Of a stretch of 57,500 nt of DNA, positions 44,534 through 52,150 are shown piece after piece; within the stretch, counting starts at the first letter, position 1, and the number at the start of each line of letters is the position of its first letter. Origin of the DNA: Pseudomonadota bacterium (GTDB taxonomy: Bacteria > Pseudomonadota > Alphaproteobacteria > Acetobacterales > Acetobacteraceae); assembly GCA_021851785.1 (NCBI GenBank), contig JAJZBV010000014.1, forward strand, positions 1 through 57,500. The letters run 5' to 3'. The position numbers were made by a program, and so were the translations under genes. A model generated the notes under the pieces. The model was not told where the DNA came from and made no database searches. It saw only the letters and a program-made list of their open reading frames with translations.

Positions 44534-44910
44534 CGGCGCGCGCGCGCCAAACCGGGTGCCGCGCGCTCGGCCGCCGCCACTTGCTTGCCAGCGGCGCGGC
44601 TCTGGCGGGCGCGGCGAAGCTGATCGGCAAGGCGCGGGCGGCGGTGCCCCGTCTCCGCATGGTGATTTTCAGCACGCCCTCGCTCGGCGCGTTCCTGCCG
44701 CCGATCATCACCGCGCGGGGGTTCGATACGAAAAACGACCTTGCCATCGACTTCGTCGAGCGCCCGCCGGATGCCTACACCGTCGCCTTCAACACCGGCG
44801 AGTTCGACCTCGGCGGCTCGGCGGCGCCGCTCACCATCGGGCTCGCCGACGCGCGGGGGGTCGAAGTCACGTACCTATTCAACCTGTTCGATTCATGCCT
44901 ATCCGGTTAG
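44530..44910 (+). pseudogene. Truncated ABC substrate-binding protein (SsuA/THI5-like)
   Basis: Only the first 126 residues of a substrate-binding protein that normally has about 320-340. A Tat-type signal is present (RRHLLASGAALAGAAKLIG), then MVIFSTPSLGAFLPPIITAR and VAFNTGEFDLGGSAAPLTIG, typical of the NitT/TauT/THI5 group. After FNLFD the frame runs into the inverted repeat at 44895 and ends CLSG-stop. Permease and ATPase genes are absent. It is coupled to the amidohydrolase gene (ATGA). The fragment is unlikely to work in transport. Confidence 0.85.
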
Positions 44911-45063
44911 GACATACAAACACAATATATAGAGCGATGCCAATCCAAGAATTAATGCGCCATGACGGAAAAACTACTTGAAAAAAACAACGACTACAGC
45001 GACCCAATGCGGTCTGACGCATAATCAATATCTAGTGGCTATATGCGTCAACCGGATAGGCAT
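44895..45063. other. AT-rich segment bounded by 14-bp inverted repeats
   Basis: ATGCCTATCCGGTT at 44895-44908 is repeated inverted at 45050-45063. The 169-bp segment is clearly AT-richer than its surroundings and holds no gene. Inside, TGACGCATA (45015-45023) is inverted at 45042-45050, and a near copy of the terminal repeat (CGATGCCAATCC) lies at 44935-44946. No target duplication flanks it. It looks like the scar of a mobile element or a recombination site, but no known element is recognised. Confidence 0.6.
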
Positions 45064-45998
45064 CGTATGAACACAGGCCGGCATCGCCATGGCCTGGCAC
45101 TGCTTGCATGCCCTTCGGCCCGGAGCCACGCCAGGAACGCCTTGAAACTTCCCTCATCGCATCGGAGAGGCTCCCGCCAGACGACGAACCATCGGTAGTC
45201 GTCCTCGGCCTGGACGTTGAACAGGCGCACGAGGCGGCGAGAGGCGAGATCGTCCTCCGCCAGGATCTCGCGGGCAAGGGCGATTCCCTGGCCGTCTGCG
45301 GCCGCTTGAAGAAGCAGACCCGCATCCTCGTAGGACGGCCCGTGTCCGGGCTCTGGCCAGTCGAGCCCTGCGGCCGCGAACCATGGCGCCCATGGCTGTC
45401 GTGGATTGCGGAGCAGCACACACCCTGCCAGTTCTGGCGGCGCCGCCGGAAGCGCGCCGCCGCGATAGGAGGGGCTGCAAACCGGGAAGATCGCGCTATC
45501 CAGCAGGCGCTCGGACTTCAAGCCCGCCCAGTCGCCTGGGCCGTATCGAATTGCGAGATCGACGCCGTCTCTGCCATCGATGCGCGCAAGCGAGGCCGTG
45601 GGCCGCAGTGCTACATCGATTTCGGGGAAAGCGGCCTGAAATCGTGGGAGCCGGGGCACGAGCCAGCGGGCGGCGAAGCTTGGCAGCACGCTCACCATTA
45701 GCGCGCGCGGGGGGCTGGCGCGTTTCGGTTCCCGCGCTCGCACCTGATCGAACGCATTCGCCAAAAGCCGCAATCCTTGCCGGACCTGCAAGGCGAGAAC
45801 CTGGCCTTGCTCGGTGAGCAGCATGCGCTGACCATCGCGGGCAAACAGCCGTATTCCCCCGAGATCCCGCTCAAGCCGCGCGATGTGGTGGCTCACGGCG
45901 CCATGCGTCAGGCCCAATTCATCGGCAGCGGTGGAATAGCAGAGGTGGCGCGCCGCGGCCTCGAACGCCCGCAACGCCTGGGTTGGTGGTATATGCAT
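45048..45998 (-). CDS. LysR-family transcriptional regulator (GcvA-like)
   Basis: A 316-residue regulator. The winged helix-turn-helix reads HIPPTQALRAFEAAARHLCY then STAADELGLTHGAVSHHIARL, characteristic of the GcvA/AmpR subgroup. The effector domain has VSVLPSFAARWLVPRLPRF and LAIRYGPGDWAG. The C-terminus reads through into the inverted repeat and ends CLSG-stop, so the native end may have been altered. It is divergent from the MFS transporter gene, its most likely target. The codon mix is less extreme in GC than its neighbours, suggesting recent arrival. Confidence 0.92.
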   Translation of the reverse strand: MHIPPTQALRAFEAAARHLCYSTAADELGLTHGAVSHHIARLERDLGGIRLFARDGQRMLLTEQGQVLALQVRQGLRLLANAFDQVRAREPKRASPPRALMVSVLPSFAARWLVPRLPRFQAAFPEIDVALRPTASLARIDGRDGVDLAIRYGPGDWAGLKSERLLDSAIFPVCSPSYRGGALPAAPPELAGCVLLRNPRQPWAPWFAAAGLDWPEPGHGPSYEDAGLLLQAAADGQGIALAREILAEDDLASRRLVRLFNVQAEDDYRWFVVWREPLRCDEGSFKAFLAWLRAEGHASSARPWRCRPVFIRCLSG

Positions 45999-46192
45999 CT
46001 TTCCGCCTGTCAATTTCGCTCACAAGCGATGCTAATCCTTCTGGTTTGCTTTTTCCAGCCTCAATAGCAATTTTAGCCTTTAAGTCATCGGATCGGGCAA
46101 GAAGCGCGGTTAGCTGGATTTACGACTTTTTCAGTTGCCATGCCGATTGGTCCAAGCGCGCTACACCGCAAGCCTCATCGAAAGGAACCTGG

Positions 46193-47446
46193 ATGGCTGA
46201 TTGGAGTCGAGCCTCGGCGGTAGCTGATGGCGGGCAGGGCGGCGCCACCGTTGCGACGTCGGCGTTAACGAGGGACATCACGTCGCTGTGGATCGTCGCG
46301 GGCCTGGCCATGGCTCCCGCCGTCGCACTTGGTTTGGCGCGATTTGCCTATGCGTTGTTGTTGCCCGCCATGCGCGCCGACCTCGGGTGGACCTACGCCG
46401 ACGCCGGCGCGATGAACACCGCCAACGCCGCCGGCTACTTGATCGGCGCCCTGGCCGCGGCCGCAATCGCCGGCCGGGTTGGCGTCAAGCCCGCCTTTGC
46501 AGCGAGTATCTTCGCGACTGCGGTCGCCGTCGGCACGTCCGGCGCGACTCCGGACTTCGGAGCACTTATGGCGCTTCGGTTCGTCTCCGGGCTGACAGGC
46601 GCAATTGCATTCGTCACCGGCGGATCCCTCGCCGCAGCGGCGGCGGCAGGTGGCGGGGCATCCCGCGCGCCAATGGTCCTCGGCGTCTATTTCGGTGGCG
46701 GCGGGATCGGCGTCGCCGTTTCGGCGCTTGCCGTTCCAACCCTCCTCGCGACGGTCGGCTGGCAGGGCGGGTGGACTATCCTCGGCGCGCTCGCACTGGT
46801 CGCGAGCCTTCTGTCGCTGCTGGCGCTTGCTCGCGCTCCGCAGCCGGCGCGATCACCGGCGCGCGCAGGCCAGGGCGCCGGCTGGTCGGCACGGTTCATG
46901 GCGCTGAAACTTGGGGCGTATCTCCTCTTCGGCGCGGGCTACATCGCCTACGCAACCTTCATCATCGCCTATCTTCGCGGCAGCGAGGGCTTCACCCCCG
47001 TCGAGATCTCCCTGTTTTGGGCGTTGCTGGGCGTTGCCGCGATGGCTGGCGCGTTTGTCTGGGGGCCGGTGCTGGCGAGGCTGAAGGGTGGTCGCGGCGC
47101 CTCCGCCACGATCGCCATGGTGATGATCGGGGCTCTCATTCCCCTGATCTGGGACGGACGGTCTGCCGCCTACATCTCGGCGGTGCTGTTCGGCGGGTCG
47201 TTCCTGGCGGTGGTCGCGGCGGTCACCTCGTTTGCGCGCCGCGCCGCCGCGCCCCACGCCTGGACCGCCGCGATCGGCGCGCTGACGGTCGTGTTCGGCG
47301 TCGGCCAATGCATCGGGCCTATCCTTAGCGGAGCGTTGTCGGATGGGCCGGATGGCGTGCGATCGGGCCTGGAATTGTCTGTGGCGATACTGGCCGTCGC
47401 GGCTACTGTCGCGGCTTTCCAGCCCGAACCGCGGAGCATCGCATGA
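46193..47446 (+). CDS. MFS transporter (YbfB/YjiJ family)
   Basis: A 417-residue membrane protein with about 12 transmembrane segments. The family pattern LGLARFAYALLLPAMRADLGW is near residue 45, followed by [18 protein letters not shown] and later ISLFWALLGVAAMAGAFVWG. The substrate is unknown. ATG 46193 follows AAAGGAAC with good spacing. It is divergent from the LysR gene and overlaps a small downstream gene by 4 nt (ATGA), so the three form a likely regulated efflux cassette. Confidence 0.9.
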   Translation: MADWSRASAVADGGQGGATVATSALTRDITSLWIVAGLAMAPAVALGLARFAYALLLPAMRADLGWTYADAGAMNTANAAGYLIGALAAAAIAGRVGVKPAFAASIFATAVAVGTSGATPDFGALMALRFVSGLTGAIAFVTGGSLAAAAAAGGGASRAPMVLGVYFGGGGIGVAVSALAVPTLLATVGWQGGWTILGALALVASLLSLLALARAPQPARSPARAGQGAGWSARFMALKLGAYLLFGAGYIAYATFIIAYLRGSEGFTPVEISLFWALLGVAAMAGAFVWGPVLARLKGGRGASATIAMVMIGALIPLIWDGRSAAYISAVLFGGSFLAVVAAVTSFARRAAAPHAWTAAIGALTVVFGVGQCIGPILSGALSDGPDGVRSGLELSVAILAVAATVAAFQPEPRSIA

Positions 47447-47757
47447 GCGAGTTCGATGCGATGCTCGCAGCGGGACGCCGGCCGAAGCTGGACCGTCCGG
47501 CAGCAATCGCCGCGGCGATCGGAAACGTGGCCGAACCCGAGGGCAATCCATATGCGCCGCTGGCGAGCGCGGGTGCGATGGCATCGACGTTGGGATGCGA
47601 TGTCGGCGCAACCGCGGCGTCCTACCTGCTCATGTCGTGCGGCGGCGGCTTCGTGATCGTCGTTGCATCCGCTGCACATCGCCCGGACGAACGGGCCATC
47701 GCCGCCGCCCTTGGCGAGAGGAGCATCGCCTTCGCAAATACGACCGACGCCCAATGA
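47443..47757 (+). CDS. Small protein of unknown function, coupled to the MFS gene
   Basis: A 104-residue product that I do not recognise. The N-terminal half is Ala-rich and polar (MSEFDAMLAAGRRPKLDRPA). The central segment CDVGATAASYLLMSCGGGFVIVVAS is hydrophobic with two Cys and could be one membrane helix. The C-terminal part is polar (HRPDERAIAAALGERS). The ATGA overlap with the transporter gene is the main argument that it is real. A transporter accessory peptide or a remnant of a longer gene are both possible. Confidence 0.5.
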   Translation: MSEFDAMLAAGRRPKLDRPAAIAAAIGNVAEPEGNPYAPLASAGAMASTLGCDVGATAASYLLMSCGGGFVIVVASAAHRPDERAIAAALGERSIAFANTTDAQ

Positions 47758-47795
47758 TTTCGCCGGCCTGTTGCCGCCGGGGCGGCGCCGCGAGA

Positions 47796-49193
47796 TTACC
47801 TTCGCGGCGCCAGCCCCTCCCGGTTCAGCTCGGCCAGCAATTCATCGAGGGCGCCGCGGACGGCGGTGAACAGCTCCGCGATCTCGCTTTCGCTGATGAT
47901 CAGCGGCGGCGTGAAGGCGAGCGTGTCGCCGGGCACGGCGCGGCCGATGACGCCATGTTTTTCGAGCAGCTTCGCCGCGCGCGGGCCGATTTTCAGCGCC
48001 GGATCGTAATTGCGCCGCTCCCCCTTGTCGGCGACCAGTTCGATCCCGCCGAGCAGGCCGACCCCGCGCGTCTCGCCGACCAGCGGGTGGTCGGCGAAGC
48101 CGCGGAGCGCGCCCTGGAAGGCCGGGGCGATGGCGCGGACATGATCGATGATGCCGATCTCGTCATAGATTTTCAGCGTCTCGATGGCGACCGCCGCCGG
48201 CACCGGATGGCCGGAATAGGTGAAGCCATGGCCGAAAGTGCCGATCTTGTGCGATTCCTCGGCCAAAGCCGCGAACACCCGCGCATTCACCATCACCGCG
48301 CTGATCGGCAGGAACGAGGCCGAGAGCGCCTTCGCGCAGGTGAGGATGTCCGGCGTCACGGCGAGCGTCTGGCTGCCCCAGTAATTGCCGGTGCGCCCGA
48401 AGCCGCAGATCACCTCATCGGCGACCAGGAGGATGTCGTATTTGCGGAGCACCGCCTGGATCGCCGGGAAATACCCCTCCGGCGGCACGATCACGCCACC
48501 GGCGCCCATCACCGGCTCGGCGAACATGCCGGCGATGGTGTCCGGCCCCTCGGCGAGGATCAGGCTTTCCAGCTCGGCGGCACAGCGCGCGGCGAAATCC
48601 CGCTCGCTCTCGCCCGCCTCCGCGCCGTGATAGAAATGCGGCGTGATGGTGTGCAGAAATCCGGGCAGCGGCACATCGAAGGAGCGGTGATTGGCGGCAA
48701 GCCCGGTGAGCGAGGCGGCGGCGAGGGTGATGCCGTGATAGCCCTTGACGCGGCCGATGATTTTTTTCTTCCGCGGGCGTCCGAGCGCGTTGTTGAAATA
48801 CCAGATCATCTTGATCGCGGTATCATTGGCCTCGGAGCCGGAATTGGCGAAAAACACCTTGCTCATCGCGACCGGGGCGCGGGCGAGCAGCATTTCCGCG
48901 AGCGTGATCAGCGGCTCATGCGATTTGGCGGCAAACGCATGATAGAAGGGGAGCTTGCGCATCTGCGCCGCCGCCGCCTCGACCAGGCGCTCATTGTTGA
49001 AGCCGAGGGAGGCGCACCAGAGCCCGGCCATCGCCTCGATATAGGGCTTGCCGTTCTCATCCCAGACCCGCACCCCCTCGCCCCGGGTGATCACCAGCGG
49101 GCCGGTTTCGGCATGGGCCAGCAGATCGGTATAGGGGTGGAGGACGGAGGCGATGTCGCGAGCGGCGGCCGAATTGGCGCGGGGTGAAGTCAT
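47796..49193 (-). CDS. Class III aminotransferase (omega-amino acid type)
   Basis: A 465-residue PLP enzyme. FFANSGSEANDTAIKMIWYF near 110, GYHGITLAAASLTGL, the cofactor Asp in LLVADEVICGFGRTG and the PLP lysine in TCAKALSASFLPISAVMV support the class III family (beta-alanine:pyruvate, omega-amino acid or putrescine transaminases). The N-terminal VLHPYTDLLAHAETGPLVI is typical of this subgroup. The amino donor is not predictable. It converges on the small gene of the MFS cassette; denD-like lies upstream on the same strand after 81 bp. Confidence 0.92.
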   Translation of the reverse strand: MTSPRANSAAARDIASVLHPYTDLLAHAETGPLVITRGEGVRVWDENGKPYIEAMAGLWCASLGFNNERLVEAAAAQMRKLPFYHAFAAKSHEPLITLAEMLLARAPVAMSKVFFANSGSEANDTAIKMIWYFNNALGRPRKKKIIGRVKGYHGITLAAASLTGLAANHRSFDVPLPGFLHTITPHFYHGAEAGESERDFAARCAAELESLILAEGPDTIAGMFAEPVMGAGGVIVPPEGYFPAIQAVLRKYDILLVADEVICGFGRTGNYWGSQTLAVTPDILTCAKALSASFLPISAVMVNARVFAALAEESHKIGTFGHGFTYSGHPVPAAVAIETLKIYDEIGIIDHVRAIAPAFQGALRGFADHPLVGETRGVGLLGGIELVADKGERRNYDPALKIGPRAAKLLEKHGVIGRAVPGDTLAFTPPLIISESEIAELFTAVRGALDELLAELNREGLAPRR

Positions 49194-49274
49194 GTCATTG
49201 ATTCCTCGGGCGGGCGGGCGATGATAGGCCCCCGGCGCCCCGATATGAGGCGCTTCACTGGCAAGGGGAGTTTA

Positions 49275-50282
49275 TCACGTTCGCGGCGATCGGCCAGACC
49301 GCGCCACCCCGCCGAGTTCATCCGCGATGTGGATGCGGATGATTTCATCGAAACTGCTCTCGGCCCGGAAGCCGAGCGCGAGGGCGCGCTTGGGGTCAAA
49401 GCGCGTCGGCCAGCCGGCGACGATCGCGGCGATGGTCGGATCCGGGACGCGGCGGATCAGGCGCACCGCTTTTTCGCCGGCGACCCGGCCGAGGGCCGCG
49501 ATCTGCTCGCCAACCGTCGCCGAGAGCCCGGGCATGCCGAGATTGCGCCGCGCCCCGAGGGCAGCGAGGTCGATCGTCGCCGCGTGGGTCAGAAACGAGA
49601 CCGCGGCGCGCGGGCTCGCGTGCCAATGGCGGACATCGTCGGCGACCGGGAGCACCGCCTCCATCCCCGCCAGCGGCTCGCGCAGGATGCCGGAGAAAAA
49701 CCCCGAGGCCGCCTTGTTCGGTTTGCCCGGGCGGATGCAGATGGTCGGGAGACGGATGCCGATGCCATCGAAAATGCCGCGCCGCGAATAATCCGCGAGC
49801 AGCAATTCGCCGATCGCCTTTTGCGTCCCGTAGCTGGTGAGGGGCGTTGTGAAAAACTCGTCCGGGATCGGGTCCGGGAACGGCGCCCCGAACACCGCGA
49901 TCGAGGAGGTGAAGACGACGCGCGGCCGATAGGGGGATTTGCCGCCTTCCGCCCGGATCGCCTCGAACAGCGTCCTGGTGCCGTCGAGATTGACGCGATA
50001 GCCCTTGTCGAAATCCGCTTCCGCCTCGCCCGAGACGATGGCGGCGAGATGGAAGATGACGTCGGGCCGCCTGGCGATGGCGGCTGCGGCGGCGCCGGGC
50101 GCGGCAAGATCGGCGGCCCAGGCCTCGACGCCGCCGGCGAAGGCTGCGGGCGCTTCGGGCGTCACGATATCGGTGAGCGAGAGCCGCGCGATCTCGCGTC
50201 CGGCGAGTGTTGTCTCCTGCGCGAGCCGGGACGCGAGCTTGCGGCCGATCATGCCCCCGGCGCCGGTGATCAGGACGTGCAT
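49275..50282 (-). CDS. denD: D-erythronate dehydrogenase-like NAD-dependent epimerase/dehydratase (DenD)
   Basis: An extended short-chain dehydrogenase of 335 residues. MHVLITGAGGMIGRKLASRL is the NAD-binding site, VIFHLAAIVSGEAEADFDKG follows, and the catalytic YGTQKAIGE (YxxxK) is near 160. The combination with IRLPTICIRPGKPNKAASGF matches DenD, which oxidises D-erythronate at C2. The partner genes of the D-erythronate pathway are not nearby, so the substrate is tentative. It is divergent from the acyl-CoA ligase gene across 134 bp. Confidence 0.85.
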   Translation of the reverse strand: MHVLITGAGGMIGRKLASRLAQETTLAGREIARLSLTDIVTPEAPAAFAGGVEAWAADLAAPGAAAAAIARRPDVIFHLAAIVSGEAEADFDKGYRVNLDGTRTLFEAIRAEGGKSPYRPRVVFTSSIAVFGAPFPDPIPDEFFTTPLTSYGTQKAIGELLLADYSRRGIFDGIGIRLPTICIRPGKPNKAASGFFSGILREPLAGMEAVLPVADDVRHWHASPRAAVSFLTHAATIDLAALGARRNLGMPGLSATVGEQIAALGRVAGEKAVRLIRRVPDPTIAAIVAGWPTRFDPKRALALGFRAESSFDEIIRIHIADELGGVARSGRSPRT

Positions 50283-50416
50283 GGTTTTTTCCCCCTCTGC
50301 TCCCGCTCGGCATCAGTGGCGGCGGGCCGGGCCGGCGTCAATCCCTCAGCCGCGGCTTCGCGAAAAGCCGGCGCCCGCGCTATGATGGCGCGCTCGGCAG
50401 GGAAGGGACAGGCGCG

Positions 50417-52039
50417 ATGACGGCGGAAATGTTCGAGATGGCAAAGAACGCGGCGAATCACGTGCCGCTGTCGCCGCTCAGCTTTCTTGCGCGGACGGCG
50501 GCAATCTATCCCGATCGCCTCGCCGTGGTGCATGGCGCGCGGCGCTTCACCTGGGCCGAAAGTGCGGCGCGTTGCTTGCGCCTCGCCTCGGCGCTGGCGG
50601 CGCGCGGGATCGGGCGCGGCGACGTCGTCGCGGTGATGGCGCCCAATATCCCGGCGCTGTTCGAGGCGCATTTCGGCGTCCCCCTGCTGGGGGCGGTGCT
50701 GAACGCCATGAACACCAGGCTCGACGCCGCGACCATCGCCTTCATTCTCGCCCATAGCGAGGCCAAGGCGCTGCTCGCCGATACCGAATACGCCGAGACC
50801 GTCGAAGCCGCTCTCGCCCTGCTGCCCGAGCACGCGAGGCCGCTTCTCGTCGATATCGCCGATAGCGACGCCGATCGGCGGATCGCCGCGATCGACTACG
50901 AGGCACTCCTGGCCGAGGGCGATCCCGCCTTCGCCCACGCCCTCCCCGGCGATGAATGGGAGGCGATCACCCTCAATTACACCTCCGGCACCACCGGCGA
51001 CCCCAAGGGTGTCGTCTATCATCATCGCGGCGCCTATCTGAACGCGCTCGGCAACATCGTCACCTGGGGGATGGCGCAGCATCCGGTCTATCTCTGGACG
51101 CTGCCGATGTTTCATTGCAACGGCTGGTGTTTTCCGTGGACGGTGACGGCGCTCGCCGGCACCCATGTCTGCCTCCGCCGGGTGGAGGCGCGGGCGATGT
51201 ACGACGCCATCGCCGAGGCCGGCGTCACCCATCTCTGCGGCGCGCCGATCGTGATGAACCTCCTGCTCCACGCCCCGGAAGCCGAGCGCCGCGATTTCGC
51301 CGGCCGGCGGATCGCCATGATGACCGCGGCCGCGCCGCCACCGGCCGCCGTCATCGAGGGGATGGAGCGCCTCGGCTTCGAGATCACCCATGTCTATGGC
51401 CTGACCGAGGTCTATGGCCCGGTGACGGTCTGCGCCTGGCAGGAGTCCTGGGCCGATCTGTCGCCGGAGGAGCAGGCGCGGATGAAAGCGCGCCAGGGCG
51501 TTCCCTATCCGGTGTTCGAGGCGGTGATGGTCGCCGACCCCGAAACCCTCGTCCCCGTGGCCAAGGATGGCACGACGATGGGCGAGGTGTTCATGCGCGG
51601 CAATGTCGTGATGAAAGGCTATTTCAAGAACCCGGACGCGACCAGGGACGCCTTCGCCGGCGGCTGGTTTCATACCGGCGATCTCGGCGTCTGGCATCCG
51701 GATGGCTATATCGAACTCAAGGACCGTTCCAAGGACATCATCATCTCGGGTGGCGAGAATATTTCCACGATCGAGGTGGAAGCGGTGCTGCACCGTCACC
51801 CCGCGGTGCTGGACGCGGCGGTGGTCGCCAAACCCGATGAGAAATGGGGCGAGACGCCCTGCGCCTTCATCACCCTCAAACCCGGCGCCGCGGTGAGCAC
51901 CGAGGAAATCATCGCCTTCTGCCGCGCCCATCTCGCCCATTTCAAGGCGCCGCGCCATGTCGTGTTCGGCCCGCTGCCGAAAACCTCGACCGGGAAGACG
52001 CAGAAATTCGTCCTCCGCGCGCGGGCCAAGGCGATATGA
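50417..52039 (+). CDS. Acyl-CoA synthetase (AMP-forming, DmdB/fatty acid ligase group)
   Basis: A 540-residue ANL-family ligase. The P-loop is LNYTSGTTGDPKGVVYHHRG (about 190-209), with YGLTEVYGPVTVC near 330, the hinge region TGDLGVWHPDGYIELKDRSK near 420 and the catalytic C-terminal Lys in PKTSTGKTQKF. It activates a carboxylic acid to the CoA thioester; similarity in length and motifs is to short/medium-chain ligases such as DmdB (methylmercaptopropionate). The substrate is not settled. It is convergent with parE. Confidence 0.9.
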   Translation: MTAEMFEMAKNAANHVPLSPLSFLARTAAIYPDRLAVVHGARRFTWAESAARCLRLASALAARGIGRGDVVAVMAPNIPALFEAHFGVPLLGAVLNAMNTRLDAATIAFILAHSEAKALLADTEYAETVEAALALLPEHARPLLVDIADSDADRRIAAIDYEALLAEGDPAFAHALPGDEWEAITLNYTSGTTGDPKGVVYHHRGAYLNALGNIVTWGMAQHPVYLWTLPMFHCNGWCFPWTVTALAGTHVCLRRVEARAMYDAIAEAGVTHLCGAPIVMNLLLHAPEAERRDFAGRRIAMMTAAAPPPAAVIEGMERLGFEITHVYGLTEVYGPVTVCAWQESWADLSPEEQARMKARQGVPYPVFEAVMVADPETLVPVAKDGTTMGEVFMRGNVVMKGYFKNPDATRDAFAGGWFHTGDLGVWHPDGYIELKDRSKDIIISGGENISTIEVEAVLHRHPAVLDAAVVAKPDEKWGETPCAFITLKPGAAVSTEEIIAFCRAHLAHFKAPRHVVFGPLPKTSTGKTQKFVLRARAKAI

Positions 52040-52060
52040 GTGCGCTTTGGTGGGAAGAAT

Positions 52061-52095
52061 GTTCTTTTTTAAAAAAAAGAACCAAAAAAACTTTT
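52061..52095 (-). repeat. T-rich palindromic dispersed element, copy 4
   Basis: GTTCTTTTTT (52061-52070) pairs with AAAAAAGAAC (52073-52082), followed by CAAAAAAACTTTT. The minus strand reads AAAAGTTTTTTTGG and then the hairpin, the best match to copy 1. It lies between convergent genes, where it could act as a terminator. Confidence 0.8.
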
Positions 52096-52100
52096 CCCCT

Positions 52101-52123
52101 GGGCAGTGCCTGCGGCACTGCCC
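52101..52123. terminator. Perfect hairpin between convergent ligase and parE genes
   Basis: GGGCAGTGCC-TGC-GGCACTGCCC forms a 10-bp stem with a 3-nt loop. It lies downstream of both convergent genes. On the minus strand a T-rich stretch (GTTTTTTTGG) follows about 10 nt later, so termination of parE is plausible; no T-run follows on the plus strand. Confidence 0.6.
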
Positions 52124-52150
52124 GCTCTGAGAACCCGGGATACAAGCCTT

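Noticed and set aside
44895-45063. Interpretation of the AT-rich inverted-repeat segment as an integron attC site or a Xer dif site
   Set aside because: The ends do not match the RYYYAAC/GTTRRRY core sites, and only one half resembles a dif arm; the second half does not.
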